Positions 35,059 through 43,776 are shown, counted from the first letter of the stretch. The stretch is 64,000 nt of DNA from Veillonella sp. VA142 (GCF_003992135.1 NZ_RQVN01000001.1:124001-188000), one strand, 5' to 3'. Made by a program: numbers and translations. The notes: generated from the letters alone by a model not told the origin.

Positions 35059-36075
35059 ATGTCAGAGTTTGCAAAAATTAAAGTTATTGGTGTTGGTGGC
35101 GGCGGCGGTAATGCCGTATCTCGTATGATTGGTAGCGACTTGGAAAATGTTGATTTCCTTGTGGCTAATACAGAAACACAAGCCTTGGATGGCACTAATG
35201 TGCCTGTTCGTATCCAAATCGGTGAGAAAGCTACTAAAGGCTTAGGTGCTGGTGCTAACCCAGAAGTAGGCCGTGAAGCAGCGGAAGAAAGTCGCGAAGA
35301 TATTCTTAAAGCATTGCAAGGCGCTGATATGGTGTTTGTAACTGCTGGTATGGGCGGTGGTACTGGTACTGGTGCGGCTCCTGTAGTAGCTGAATGTGCT
35401 CGTGAAGCTGGCGCACTAACAGTGGGCGTTGTGACAAAACCATTTGGCTTTGAAGGTAAAAAACGTAAAGAACAGGCTGAGCGTGGTATTGAAGCGTTGA
35501 CTGGTAAAGTAGACACGATTATTACCATTCCAAACGATCGTTTATTGGGTATCATTGATCGTAAAACTTCTTTAAAAGATGCTTTCTTAACAGCTGATGA
35601 AGTACTACGCCAAGGTATCAAAGGTATTTCTGATTTAATTACAAAACCAGGTTTAATCAATCTTGACTTTGCTGACGTAAAAACAATCATGACTAATCAA
35701 GGTGAAGCATTGATGGGTATTGGCGTTGGTGAAGGTGAAAACCGTGCTGTAGATGCAGCTAAACAAGCCATCAACAGCCCACTATTGGAAACTTCTATTG
35801 ACGGTGCAAAAGGTATCTTGTTAAACATCACTGGTAGCGAAGAATTAAGCTTATTTGAAATCAACGAAGCAGCAGAAATTATTTCTGAAGCAGCAGATCC
35901 AGAAGCAAATATTATCTTCGGTTCTGTTATCGATGAAAATGTTGGTGACAAAGTATTCATCACTGTTGTTGCTACTGGTTTTGGTGATCAAGGTTCTTCT
36001 AATGGTTTTGCTCGTAAAAGCCCATTTGGTGCTACAGGTAACTCTCCAGACGTACCAGCTTTCATGAAACGATAA
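35059..36075 (+). CDS. ftsZ: Cell-division GTPase FtsZ
   Basis: 338 residues from the ATG at 35059, which follows AAGAGGAGGAG; an in-frame ATG at 35023 would add a non-conserved head lacking a ribosome site. [16 protein letters not shown], the tubulin signature [12 protein letters not shown] (about 99-110), NDRLL and the T7 loop [11 protein letters not shown] are present. The C-terminus is unusually short: the core ends in TVVATGF and only about 30 residues follow, including the conserved tail peptide DVPAFMKR. Typical FtsZ proteins are 350-390 residues. FtsZ forms the division ring. ftsA, the usual membrane tether, is not upstream. Confidence 0.97.
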   Translation: MSEFAKIKVIGVGGGGGNAVSRMIGSDLENVDFLVANTETQALDGTNVPVRIQIGEKATKGLGAGANPEVGREAAEESREDILKALQGADMVFVTAGMGGGTGTGAAPVVAECAREAGALTVGVVTKPFGFEGKKRKEQAERGIEALTGKVDTIITIPNDRLLGIIDRKTSLKDAFLTADEVLRQGIKGISDLITKPGLINLDFADVKTIMTNQGEALMGIGVGEGENRAVDAAKQAINSPLLETSIDGAKGILLNITGSEELSLFEINEAAEIISEAADPEANIIFGSVIDENVGDKVFITVVATGFGDQGSSNGFARKSPFGATGNSPDVPAFMKR

Positions 36076-36098
36076 GATTCTTATACAAGGAGGATAGT

Positions 36099-36674
36099 AT
36101 GAAGAAAATCGTAGTAGCCACAGCAGTATTAGCTGCCTTTAGTGCTTCTGCATTTGCAGCTGCTGTTCCTGTGACAAAGATTAATGCCGGTGAAACAAAA
36201 GTTGCCGTTGAATATTCTCTATCTAAAAAAACTGCACAAGACATAAAACGTAAAGATGGCTTCGGTGTATCTGCACAACAAGGTATATCTGATAATTTAG
36301 CGGCACAATATTCTTTCAATAAAGTGAATCGTACGGGAACAGATATCAAAGATCACCAGTTAGCAGGTGCCTATGCGGTACATCCGAATGTTAATGTGTA
36401 TGGTGCGGGTACTTATGTAGATATGGGACCTAAACAAAATGGATTTGGTTATCAAGCTGGTGTGATTGGACATACTCAATTAGCAGATAAAGTTGAAGGC
36501 TTTGCTAAAGTAGGTTTTGGTAATGACATTAAAGAAACCTATCAATTAGGTGCGTCCTATGGCTTGCGACCAGATATTGATTTGAATGTATATTATCAGT
36601 ATGATCAATATAATATGAATCAAAACAAAGCCGATGTAAAAGGATTACATGCAGGTGTAGGATATTCTTTCTAA
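36099..36674 (+). CDS. Small outer-membrane beta-barrel-like protein
   Basis: 191 residues. A clear signal peptide (KKIVVATAVLAAFSASAFAA) is followed by alternating polar/hydrophobic strands with repeated Gly and Tyr, for example VNVYGAGTYVDM and LNVYYQYDQYN, and a final VGYSF. A C-terminal Phe is the signal used for insertion by the BamA machinery. Size fits an eight-stranded barrel. This supports a two-membrane envelope. The specific function is unknown. Ribosome site AAGGAGG at 36087-36093; it lies 23 bases after ftsZ and may be partly co-transcribed. Confidence 0.75.
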   Translation: MKKIVVATAVLAAFSASAFAAAVPVTKINAGETKVAVEYSLSKKTAQDIKRKDGFGVSAQQGISDNLAAQYSFNKVNRTGTDIKDHQLAGAYAVHPNVNVYGAGTYVDMGPKQNGFGYQAGVIGHTQLADKVEGFAKVGFGNDIKETYQLGASYGLRPDIDLNVYYQYDQYNMNQNKADVKGLHAGVGYSF

Positions 36675-36717
36675 TAGGAAAGTAAGGTATCTGTTGTAAC
36701 AGTATATATCATATAAG

Positions 36718-36759
36718 GACTGTAGTGTATGAGATGTAACTCTGCACTACAGTTCTTTT
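36718..36759 (+). terminator. Terminator after the outer-membrane protein gene
   Basis: GACTGTAGTG (36718-36727) pairs with CACTACAGTT (36745-36754), followed by CTTTT. A wider outer pairing, CATATAAGGA with TCCTTATATG (36710-36719 and about 36764-36773), could extend or compete with the stem. Confidence 0.75.
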
Positions 36760-36821
36760 GCTTTCCTTATATGACATATATGAACAGGCACTGTATGTAA
36801 ACAATTAATTTGAAAAACAGG

Positions 36822-36851
36822 TTGACTATATGCAGTTTGATTAATTATAAT
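36822..36851 (+). promoter_or_regulatory. Promoter of the hotdog-bioY operon
   Basis: TTGACT (36822-36827), 18 bases, TATAAT (36846-36851), about 75 bases upstream of the first gene. I looked for a BirA-type biotin operator around it and found no convincing palindrome. Confidence 0.6.
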
Positions 36852-36926
36852 AAGGGTGTAACAGAATGTAAGAATCATGTAAGCTTGTAAGATCCAGTAT
36901 AACCCATACTATGGGGAGGAGGCGCT

Positions 36927-37535
36927 ATGCATACACTATGTAAGGGCTTGACAAGTGTAAGGGAAATTCCTAATACCGTGATTGTACGTAATGTACAATT
37001 TAAACGAACTACAAGATCACCACAGTTACAAATTAACTATACCCCAAGAAAGCAAGAACATATAGTGACTGTTTGTAATTCAAAAGGCACCTTAGTGTCC
37101 ACGATGTTAGAACGGTTTGATTCCTTAGAGAATCACCATAATGAAGTTTCATTGGGGGAAATGCCAAAGGTTTGGACAGGTGAATTGAAAGATAAAACAA
37201 GAACAAAGTTTGTGTTTACACCAGAATCAATTCTTGAGTTTGTCGATGCCATTCAAGATGATAATCCTATGTACCGAGAGGAAGTTCCTAGAGTACCAGA
37301 ATTAATGGTTTTATCACATATGGCGCATCACGTATTAGATGAAACTATGTTACTTCAATTAGATATTACATTTTCTGCACCGTTTTATGGTGGAGATGTT
37401 ATTTTAGTAGAAAAATTTATAATCCATTCAGAAAAGCATAGACAAATTGGTGAGTGTGAATTAGTTGGTACCCATGGTGGTCGTGCCCATTGTAAATGGA
37501 TTTATGAAGAGGAGTTAGTGAATGTTAAAGACTAG
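36927..37535 (+). CDS. Hotdog/MaoC-like protein of unknown role, overlapping bioY
   Basis: 202 residues with GGGGAGGAGG just upstream. The first 105 or so residues are not recognised. From about residue 105 the sequence follows the MaoC/hotdog pattern: VDAIQDDNPMYREEVPRVPELMVLSHMA (quoted in parts: the Asp-x-Asn-Pro acid and VP-x-L helix), then TFSAPFYGGDVILVE. MaoC-like domains act on acyl-CoA or acyl-ACP thioesters as hydratases or dehydratases. The catalytic Asp/His pair is not complete here (DDNPMY rather than DxNPxH), so activity may differ. It overlaps bioY by 14 bases, so the two are translationally coupled and may share a role in acyl or biotin metabolism; that is inference. Confidence 0.6.
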   Translation: MHTLCKGLTSVREIPNTVIVRNVQFKRTTRSPQLQINYTPRKQEHIVTVCNSKGTLVSTMLERFDSLENHHNEVSLGEMPKVWTGELKDKTRTKFVFTPESILEFVDAIQDDNPMYREEVPRVPELMVLSHMAHHVLDETMLLQLDITFSAPFYGGDVILVEKFIIHSEKHRQIGECELVGTHGGRAHCKWIYEEELVNVKD

Positions 37536-38052
37536 AGATTTGACAAAAATGGCCTTATTAGTGGCATTAGTTTGTGTAATGGCACAATTATCGATTCCCA
37601 ACCCTATGGGTGTGGGGATGATTTCCTTAATCACCATTGCATTATGTTTGATTGGTCTAATTTTGCCACCAAAACAAGCGTTTTTGACATTATTAGTCTA
37701 CGTACTGCTAGGAGCAGTTGGATTACCTGTATTTACTGGATTTACTGGTGGTATGGGAAAAATACTTGGTCCTACAGGCGGATTTATTTTGATTTGGCCA
37801 ATTGCTTACACTGCAGTGAGTTACTTAAAGGGAACACAAAAAAGTTTTCTTAGATATGCTGTGGTAGCTACGATAGTGAGTATTGTAATTACTTATGTAG
37901 CGGCAGTGCCGTATTTCATGTCTGTTGCAAATATACCATTCACTAGTGATGGATTACAAAAAGCTTTAGGAATTTTGTTCTATCCATTTATCATTGGTGA
38001 CATTATTAAAGCAATTCTATCTGCATGGATTGCTACCAAAATTAAGTTTTAA
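37522..38052 (+). CDS. bioY: BioY, biotin-specific S-component of an ECF transporter
   Basis: 176 residues with about six membrane helices. MALLVALVCVMAQLSIPNP, TLLVYVLLGAVGLPVFTGF and the GPTGGFILIWP block are characteristic of BioY. BioY binds biotin and imports it, alone or with the EcfA/A'/T energy module, which is not encoded here. Start ATG at 37522 lies inside the preceding gene, behind GAGGAG at 37508-37513. Confidence 0.93.
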   Translation: MLKTRDLTKMALLVALVCVMAQLSIPNPMGVGMISLITIALCLIGLILPPKQAFLTLLVYVLLGAVGLPVFTGFTGGMGKILGPTGGFILIWPIAYTAVSYLKGTQKSFLRYAVVATIVSIVITYVAAVPYFMSVANIPFTSDGLQKALGILFYPFIIGDIIKAILSAWIATKIKF

Positions 38053-38068
38053 TTTTGTATGTAGAATG

Positions 38069-38106
38069 GCGATCAAATCCTTTTGGGTTTGGTCGCTTTT
38101 TTATTT
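38069..38106 (+). terminator. Terminator of the bioY operon
   Basis: GCGATCAAA (38069-38077) pairs with TTTGGTCGC (38088-38096), one wobble, followed by TTTTTTATTTT. Confidence 0.9.
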
Positions 38107-38309
38107 TATAGATGTCAAAGAAGGTCCTATATCAATTAGTTATACTTTGAAAATCCTTTTACCAAGCAATTTCATAAATAAAGTTAGGATATATTTCTAC
38201 ATAAAATAGGTGCTTCTCTTATTTTTTACAAGTTTACTATATCTAATTAGCATACATGATATAGTGGTTTTTGTTGAAATTAACTACAAGATGTTGTAAA
38301 CTGAATTTA

Positions 38310-38500
38310 GAGATACCTATTATAGGTACCGTGTAGTGTAAATCTAAAAGAAATACATTAGATAGGTAGACCCTTTACTAAGTGTCGGAAGAAAATAGTC
38401 ATATTTTCGGTATTTATGTAAATGCCTAAACACTAAAAGATAAGTAAGAATTTTCTACATGTGTAGATATAAAATAGACAGAGCAGAAATTGCTCTTTTT
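38310..38500 (+). ncRNA. Candidate structured RNA with terminator upstream of nrdD
   Basis: The gap 38053-38639 holds no gene but several stems. TACCT/AGGTA (about 38315-38329) and ATCTAA/TTAGAT (38342-38362) come first. A three-way junction follows: AGTGT (38381-38385) with ACACT (38430-38434) closes a 7-bp stem GAAAATA/TATTTTC (38391-38408) and a 7-bp stem GGTATTT/AAATGCC (38409-38426). An AGAGCA/TGCTCT hairpin with TTTTT (38480-38500) could terminate it. It may be an independent small RNA or a regulatory leader of nrdD. I do not recognise a known riboswitch or RNA class, and no clear promoter is seen. AT-rich DNA can pair by chance. Confidence 0.35.
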
Positions 38501-38599
38501 ATATGTCTAAATCTTGATTAAATATGCACTGCATATAATAATGTTTTGTTTATACATTGTATGTATAATTCATACTGAATCTAATATACGCCGTATAGT

Positions 38600-38615
38600 T
38601 TGCTATATCTGGTGT
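38600..38615 (+). promoter_or_regulatory. Candidate NrdR box upstream of nrdD
   Basis: TTGCTATATCTGGTGT matches the NrdR consensus (acaCwAtATaTwGtgt) at most core positions and ends 24 bases before the nrdD start. A second box at the usual spacing upstream is not clear, so the call is weak. TATAAT at 38564-38569 is a possible -10 for nrdD. Confidence 0.3.
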
Positions 38616-38639
38616 AATTAGTACATAGGAGGCTCTATT

Positions 38640-40790
38640 ATGATACACGTGATAAAAAGAGATGGTACGATTGCTGATTTCGATAAAGAAAAAATTATTG
38701 TAGCTATAGAAAAAGCTATGCATAGTAGTACAGGAGTATATACGCCAGGATTGGCTTTAAAAATTTCTGATGAAATTGAGAGATATGCTGAAACAATGGG
38801 TCGGAATATTACCATTTATGCTATCGAAGATCAAGTGTACTATAAGCTTCTAGAAAATAATAATCCAGCTACAGCACGGGCTTATGAAAACTATAAAGCA
38901 GTACAAGCTTTCAAACGTGTAGAAAATACAACAGATAAAGATGTATTTGGTTTATTGAATAAATCTAATGTGGCAGTTCTTGATGAAAACTCAAACAAAG
39001 ATGCATCCATTGTGTCCACACAGCGCGATTTAATTGCCGGAGAAGTAAGTAAAGATATTGCCCGTAGAAAGTTAATCCCGACAGATATTGTACAAGCTCA
39101 TGATAGCGGGGCTATCCATTTCCATGATATGGACTATATCATCCAACCTATGTTTAATTGCTGTTTAGTCAATTTAGAAGATATGTTGACGAATGGTACC
39201 GTTATCAATGGGAAACGTATTGATACACCGAAGTCATTTCAAGTAGCCTGTACGGTAACGACACAAATCATTGCACAGGTTGCCTCTGGTCAATATGGTG
39301 GTCAAAGTATTAATGGGATTGATCGGATTTTGGCGCCGTACGTAAGAAAATCCTATGACAAATACTTAGAGTTGACTTTACAAGAGCAGGTCGAAGTGTA
39401 TGGCATGGCTCCAGATACAGCAAAAGCAGAGGAAATTGCTTGGCAACGGACAAAAAAAGAAGTGAAAGATGGGATTCAAACTATCCAATATCAAATTAAT
39501 ACATTGATGACGACGAATGGACAAGCTCCATTTGTGACATTGTTCATGCACTTTGATCCGAATAGCGAACTAGCAAAAGAAGCTGCATTAATCGATGAAG
39601 AAATTTTAAAACAACGTATTCAAGGTATTAAAAATGAGGCAGATGTGTATATTACACCAGCCTTCCCTAAGTTGATATATGTATTAGATGAACATAATGT
39701 ACACCCTAGCAGTGAATACTATTATTTAACAGAATTAGCTGCACAATGTACAGCAAAACGGATGTATCCAGATTATATTTCTGCTAAAAAAATGAAAGAA
39801 ATCTACGAAGGTAATGTATTTGCGCCTATGGGATGCCGCTCTTTCTTATCTCCTTGGAAAAATGAAAAGGGCGAGTATGTATTTAATGGACGCTTTAATA
39901 TAGGTGTGGTAAGTCTTAACTTGCCTCAAATTGGTATTCTAGCACAAGGTAAAGAAGATACTTTCTTTGAAATCTTAGAAAAACGATTAGGATTAGTTGA
40001 AAAAGCTTTATTATTCCGTTATGATTTGTTGAAAGATGTGACTAGTGATGTGTCACCGATTCATTGGCAATATGGAGCGATTGCTCGCTTACCAAAGGGT
40101 GCGCCAATTCGTCCTTTACTAGAAGGTGGATATGCAACGATTTCCTTGGGATATATCGGCCTATATGAGGCAACAAAGCTTATTGTAGGTACATCAAATA
40201 CATCTGATGATGGACATCGTTTTGCTAAAAAAGTAATGGAACGATTGCACCGTGCTACCGAAGAATGGAAAGAGACTCACAATATTGGATTTGCTCTCTA
40301 TGGTACGCCAGCTGAAAGTTTAACAAACCGATTCTCCTCCATTGATAGAGCACGTTTTGGGGAGATTCCGGATATTACCGACAAAGGTTACTATACAAAT
40401 AGCTACCATGTGAACGTTCGCGAAGAAATCAATGTATTTGATAAATTTGCTTTCGAATCGGAATTCCAAAAATTATCTACAGGAGGATGTATTTCCTATG
40501 CAGAAATCCCTAATATGAACAACAATATTCCTGCTTTGTTGACGATGATGGAGTATATTTACGATACGATTTCTTACGCAGAATTTAATACAAAATCTGA
40601 CTATTGTCATGAATGTGGATTTGATGGAGAAATTATCGTAAATGATAAGGTACAATGGGAATGCCCACGGTGCCATAATACGAACCGAGATACATTAACA
40701 GTCATTCGAAGAACTTGCGGTTACTTAGGTGAAAACTTCTGGAATGAAGGACGCACTAAGGAAATTAAAGATCGAGTTATGCACATTTGA
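38640..40790 (+). CDS. nrdD: Anaerobic ribonucleoside-triphosphate reductase (class III)
   Basis: 716 residues. An N-terminal ATP-cone (VIKRDGTIADFDKEKI) handles allosteric control. The catalytic body contains the substrate-site QYGGQSINGID and APMGCRSFLSPW. Near the end are the zinc-binding pairs CHEC and CPRC, then the glycyl-radical loop RRTCGYLGENFWNEGR. The enzyme makes deoxyribonucleotides without oxygen, using a glycyl radical installed by NrdG. AGGAGG at 38627-38632. nrdG follows 25 bases later. Presence fits a strict anaerobe. Confidence 0.96.
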   Translation: MIHVIKRDGTIADFDKEKIIVAIEKAMHSSTGVYTPGLALKISDEIERYAETMGRNITIYAIEDQVYYKLLENNNPATARAYENYKAVQAFKRVENTTDKDVFGLLNKSNVAVLDENSNKDASIVSTQRDLIAGEVSKDIARRKLIPTDIVQAHDSGAIHFHDMDYIIQPMFNCCLVNLEDMLTNGTVINGKRIDTPKSFQVACTVTTQIIAQVASGQYGGQSINGIDRILAPYVRKSYDKYLELTLQEQVEVYGMAPDTAKAEEIAWQRTKKEVKDGIQTIQYQINTLMTTNGQAPFVTLFMHFDPNSELAKEAALIDEEILKQRIQGIKNEADVYITPAFPKLIYVLDEHNVHPSSEYYYLTELAAQCTAKRMYPDYISAKKMKEIYEGNVFAPMGCRSFLSPWKNEKGEYVFNGRFNIGVVSLNLPQIGILAQGKEDTFFEILEKRLGLVEKALLFRYDLLKDVTSDVSPIHWQYGAIARLPKGAPIRPLLEGGYATISLGYIGLYEATKLIVGTSNTSDDGHRFAKKVMERLHRATEEWKETHNIGFALYGTPAESLTNRFSSIDRARFGEIPDITDKGYYTNSYHVNVREEINVFDKFAFESEFQKLSTGGCISYAEIPNMNNNIPALLTMMEYIYDTISYAEFNTKSDYCHECGFDGEIIVNDKVQWECPRCHNTNRDTLTVIRRTCGYLGENFWNEGRTKEIKDRVMHI

Positions 40791-40815
40791 TACTATTATG
40801 AAAGAAGGATGTACC

Positions 40816-41313
40816 ATGCGATACGGACAACTTAGACAATATGATATTGCCAATGGTGAGGGCATTCGTACATCCTTATTTGTCACTGGTTGCACCCATT
40901 GTTGCTATAATTGCTTTAATGAAGAATACCAAGATTTTACTGCTGGCCAAGAATGGACTGAATCGGATATAGAACGATTACTCTCTTATGTTATGGCTCC
41001 TGTATGCAGTGGATTGACCTTACTAGGGGGAGAACCGTTTCAAAATATTGACGGATTGGTACCATTAGTGGACAGAGTATTAGCAGTAGCTTCGGGCAAA
41101 CCAATTTGGGTCTACTCTGGCTATACCTATGAAGAAATCATTGCTTGTCCTAATAAACGAACATTATTAGAGCGATGTCATATATTAGTAGACGGTAGAT
41201 ATGTAGATGAGTTACGCGATCCTGGATTAGCCTTTAGAGGAAGTAGTAATCAGCGCATTATCGATATACAAGCGTCCTTGCGACAAGGGGATATAGTGTT
41301 GTATATGGAATAG
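40816..41313 (+). CDS. nrdG: Anaerobic ribonucleotide reductase activating protein NrdG
   Basis: 165 residues from the ATG at 40816, preceded by AGAAGGATG; upstream in-frame starts overlap nrdD. The radical-SAM cluster motif C-x3-C-x2-C appears in TGCTHCCYNCFNEEY, and LLGGEPFQN follows. It uses S-adenosylmethionine and a [4Fe-4S] cluster to generate the glycyl radical on NrdD. Followed by a strong bidirectional terminator shared with the converging gene. Confidence 0.94.
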   Translation: MRYGQLRQYDIANGEGIRTSLFVTGCTHCCYNCFNEEYQDFTAGQEWTESDIERLLSYVMAPVCSGLTLLGGEPFQNIDGLVPLVDRVLAVASGKPIWVYSGYTYEEIIACPNKRTLLERCHILVDGRYVDELRDPGLAFRGSSNQRIIDIQASLRQGDIVLYME

Positions 41314-41351
41314 TAGATCTTAAGAATATAGGAATAGATATTTAGGAATAC

Positions 41352-41396
41352 AAAAAGAGGAAAGTTGATTGGTTGATATCAACTTTCCTCTTTTTC
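41352..41396. terminator. Bidirectional terminator between nrdG and the gamma-carbonic-anhydrase gene
   Basis: AAAAGAGGAAAGTTGAT pairs with ATCAACTTTCCTCTTTTT (about 17 bp, loop TGGTTGAT). An A-run on one side and a T-run on the other let it serve both convergent units. Confidence 0.92.
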
Positions 41397-41427
41397 GTGT
41401 GTTGTTACAGTTTGAAATTATATTGTT

Positions 41428-41976
41428 TTACACAATAGTTTGGCTAGTATCCCATACTTCGCCATCAGCATCTGGTAAGAATCCATATTCTTTAGTCCAC
41501 AGTGTTTTGTATTTCACGGCTTGGTTATGGATTTTTGTAATCATTGTTTCGTCAGTGCGGATGACCTTAGCAGGGCTGCCCACGACTAAAGAGTATGGTG
41601 GGATTTCAGTGCCTTCTAGTACGAGGGCGCCTGCGCCGATGATGGATCCACGGCCGATGTGGCAACGACTAAGAACGATTGCTCCCATGCCCACTAATAC
41701 GTGGTCCTCTATGGTAGAGGCATGGATGATGGCACTGTGACCAATAGTGACAAAGTCACCAAGGATACAAGCGTGGTCATCGTCTACGTGAAGTACAGAA
41801 TTATCTTGTACGTTGGAGTATCGGCCTACAACGATTTTATTGACATCTCCACGGGCAGATACATTTTGCCATACAGAGGCATATTCTTTTAATTCTACAT
41901 CGCCCGCAAGCTCAGCACCTGGCATAGCGTGACTTCTTGGATCTAATTTTGGATATTTTCCTTTAAATGGTAGCAT
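41428..41976 (-). CDS. Gamma-carbonic anhydrase-like hexapeptide-repeat protein
   Basis: 182 residues. Left-handed beta-helix hexapeptide repeats run from about residue 20 to 140 (for example VVGRYSNVQDNSVLHV, IGHSAIIHA, VLVGMGAIVLSRC). The three His expected to bind the metal are in VLHVD, GHSA and IIHA. Members of the YrdA/CaiE/gamma-CA group hydrate CO2 in some cases, but many have no proven activity. A short helical tail ends the protein. Transcribed away from fabK on the same strand, about 120 bases downstream of it. Confidence 0.82.
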   Translation of the reverse strand: MLPFKGKYPKLDPRSHAMPGAELAGDVELKEYASVWQNVSARGDVNKIVVGRYSNVQDNSVLHVDDDHACILGDFVTIGHSAIIHASTIEDHVLVGMGAIVLSRCHIGRGSIIGAGALVLEGTEIPPYSLVVGSPAKVIRTDETMITKIHNQAVKYKTLWTKEYGFLPDADGEVWDTSQTIV

Positions 41977-42098
41977 ACTATCCTCCTGTATAATGTATGT
42001 GTAGATGAACTATTACGGACTATTATAACTTAGACCGCAAACCAAAGAAATGTATACACATAATAGATGTAATTGTACCAGCTAGTAACCGCAAAAGA

Positions 42099-43037
42099 TT
42101 AGATAAAGCGTTGTGCTTGTTTAATTGCTTCTTTTGCCTCTGCTACAACAGACTCTACGATAGTTTTCGCAGGTTCTACTTTTGTCAAACGGTTTAAGCC
42201 TTGTCCAACTTGAACAACGCCGTTAATAGTGTCACCGTCAACAGCGGCTTTTTTATTCGTGCCGATTGCCATTTCTGTTAACTCACTTTTTGGAGCACAA
42301 TTGTATTCAGCTTCTAAATAACGAGTTGTGAACTCACTTTTAAGACCACGTACACCGTGATTGAAAGTAAGTCCCGTTACTGTGGAGTCTGTATCAGTAG
42401 CATTGATAATAGCATCTTTACAATTTTGATGCATTTTACATTCTTCCGCTAAGATAAAGCGAGAACCCATTTGTACACCAGAGGCGCCCATAGTAAGACC
42501 AGCAGCTAAACCACGTCCGTCCACGATGCCGCCCGCGATAACAACAGGAATATCTACTTCTGGTACAACGTTTTCTAGTAAAGCCATTGTTGTTTGTGTA
42601 CCAATGTGGCCACCAGCCTCTTGGCCTTCGATGATGAGGGCATCGGCGCCAGCTGCAGCTACGCGCTTAGCCAATTTTACATTTGGTACCACAGGGATGA
42701 CTTTGATGCCTGCTGCATGTAATGGTTCAATGAAAGGTACAGGATTGCCGGCGCCTAATGTAACAAACGCAGGTTTCTCTTCTATGATAATAGCTAAGAT
42801 ATCATCTAAGTTTGGTGCCATTAACATTAAGTTTACACCAAATGGTTTGTCCGTTAACGATTTGCATTGACGGATTTCTTGGCGTATCCACTCTGTGTCA
42901 CGACCGCCGGTAGCGATAACGCCAGTAGCTCCAGCGTTGGCAACGGCAGCTGCTAAGGTGTGCTCAGATGTCCAAGCCATAGCACCTTGAATGATAGGAT
43001 ACTGAATACCTAATAATTCTGTTAACTTAGTTTTCAT
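42099..43037 (-). CDS. fabK: Enoyl-ACP reductase II FabK
   Basis: 312 residues from the ATG at 43037, preceded by TAGGAGGAATT on the minus strand; an upstream in-frame ATG at 43061 overlaps that site. FMN-dependent TIM-barrel of the nitronate-monooxygenase/FabK group: LLGIQYPIIQGAMAW, VNLMLMAP, IEGQEAGGHIG, GGIVDGRGLAAGL, and VQMGSRFILAEEC. FabK reduces the double bond in the last step of fatty-acid elongation. FabK is preferred over nitronate monooxygenase because of the GHIG and MGSRF contexts, but no other fab genes are adjacent. Confidence 0.8.
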   Translation of the reverse strand: MKTKLTELLGIQYPIIQGAMAWTSEHTLAAAVANAGATGVIATGGRDTEWIRQEIRQCKSLTDKPFGVNLMLMAPNLDDILAIIIEEKPAFVTLGAGNPVPFIEPLHAAGIKVIPVVPNVKLAKRVAAAGADALIIEGQEAGGHIGTQTTMALLENVVPEVDIPVVIAGGIVDGRGLAAGLTMGASGVQMGSRFILAEECKMHQNCKDAIINATDTDSTVTGLTFNHGVRGLKSEFTTRYLEAEYNCAPKSELTEMAIGTNKKAAVDGDTINGVVQVGQGLNRLTKVEPAKTIVESVVAEAKEAIKQAQRFI

Positions 43038-43221
43038 AATTCCTCCTATATACAATATCATTCCTTAGAATGACAAAGACTTTCAACATGCTTTCATTAT
43101 AGCCTAATAGTATGAAAAAATATAGTTGCTATAAAAGATGTGAAAAACAATGTATAATATAGATATGCCCATCGTGGCCATCATGGATATGTAATATAAG
43201 GAAATGTATAAAGGAGGATAT

Positions 43222-43776
43222 ATGAAAAAATCTTGGATTATTGGTTTAGGCATTATTGGAGTTATTTTAATTTGGATATTCAGCTCCTATAATGGTCTCG
43301 TACAAACAGAAGAGCAAGTAAATGGTCAATGGGCGCAAGTGCAAACACAATTGCAACGACGTTCTGATTTAATTCCTAATTTAGTCAATACCGTAAAAGG
43401 TTACGCCAGTCATGAAAAGGAAACAATTCAAGCGGTAGCAGATGCGAGAGCTAAATTAGGAGGTGCAAAAACAGTGGAAGAAACAGCGAAAGCCAATCAA
43501 GAGTTAAGTAGTGCCTTGAGTCGTTTGCTAGTGGTTGTAGAAAATTATCCGAATTTAAAAGCGGATGCTAACTTTAGAGCCTTGCAAGATGAATTAGCAG
43601 GAACTGAAAATCGTATTGCTGTAGCACGGAAGGATTACAATGGTAGTGTACAAGCCTATAACATGAAGATTCGTACCTTACCAACTTCTCTCATTGCAAG
43701 CCCAATGGGATTTCAAGTAAAACCATATTTCGAAGCAGACCAAGGAGCACAAAGCGCACCTAAAGTACAATTTTAG
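43222..43776 (+). CDS. lemA: LemA family protein
   Basis: 184 residues from the ATG at 43222, behind AAAGGAGG; the ATG at 43204 contains the ribosome site and is not the start. One N-terminal membrane helix (about 5-22) is followed by [37 protein letters not shown] and [11 protein letters not shown], typical of LemA. The soluble part is a helical bundle outside the membrane. Function is not established for the family. It is next to a TPM-domain gene, a common pairing. Confidence 0.92.
   Translation: MKKSWIIGLGIIGVILIWIFSSYNGLVQTEEQVNGQWAQVQTQLQRRSDLIPNLVNTVKGYASHEKETIQAVADARAKLGGAKTVEETAKANQELSSALSRLLVVVENYPNLKADANFRALQDELAGTENRIAVARKDYNGSVQAYNMKIRTLPTSLIASPMGFQVKPYFEADQGAQSAPKVQF

Noticed and set aside
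36786-36860. BirA operator upstream of the hotdog-bioY operon
   Set aside because: No convincing inverted repeat of the expected spacing was found; only an ordinary promoter is supported.
38234-38267. Pair of NrdR boxes
   Set aside because: Each half matches the consensus, but they are only about two bases apart instead of the usual 15 or more, and are better described as a simple inverted repeat.
42099-43037. Nitronate monooxygenase as the primary name
   Set aside because: The fold is shared, but the EGQEAGGHIG and MGSRF contexts and the length favour FabK.
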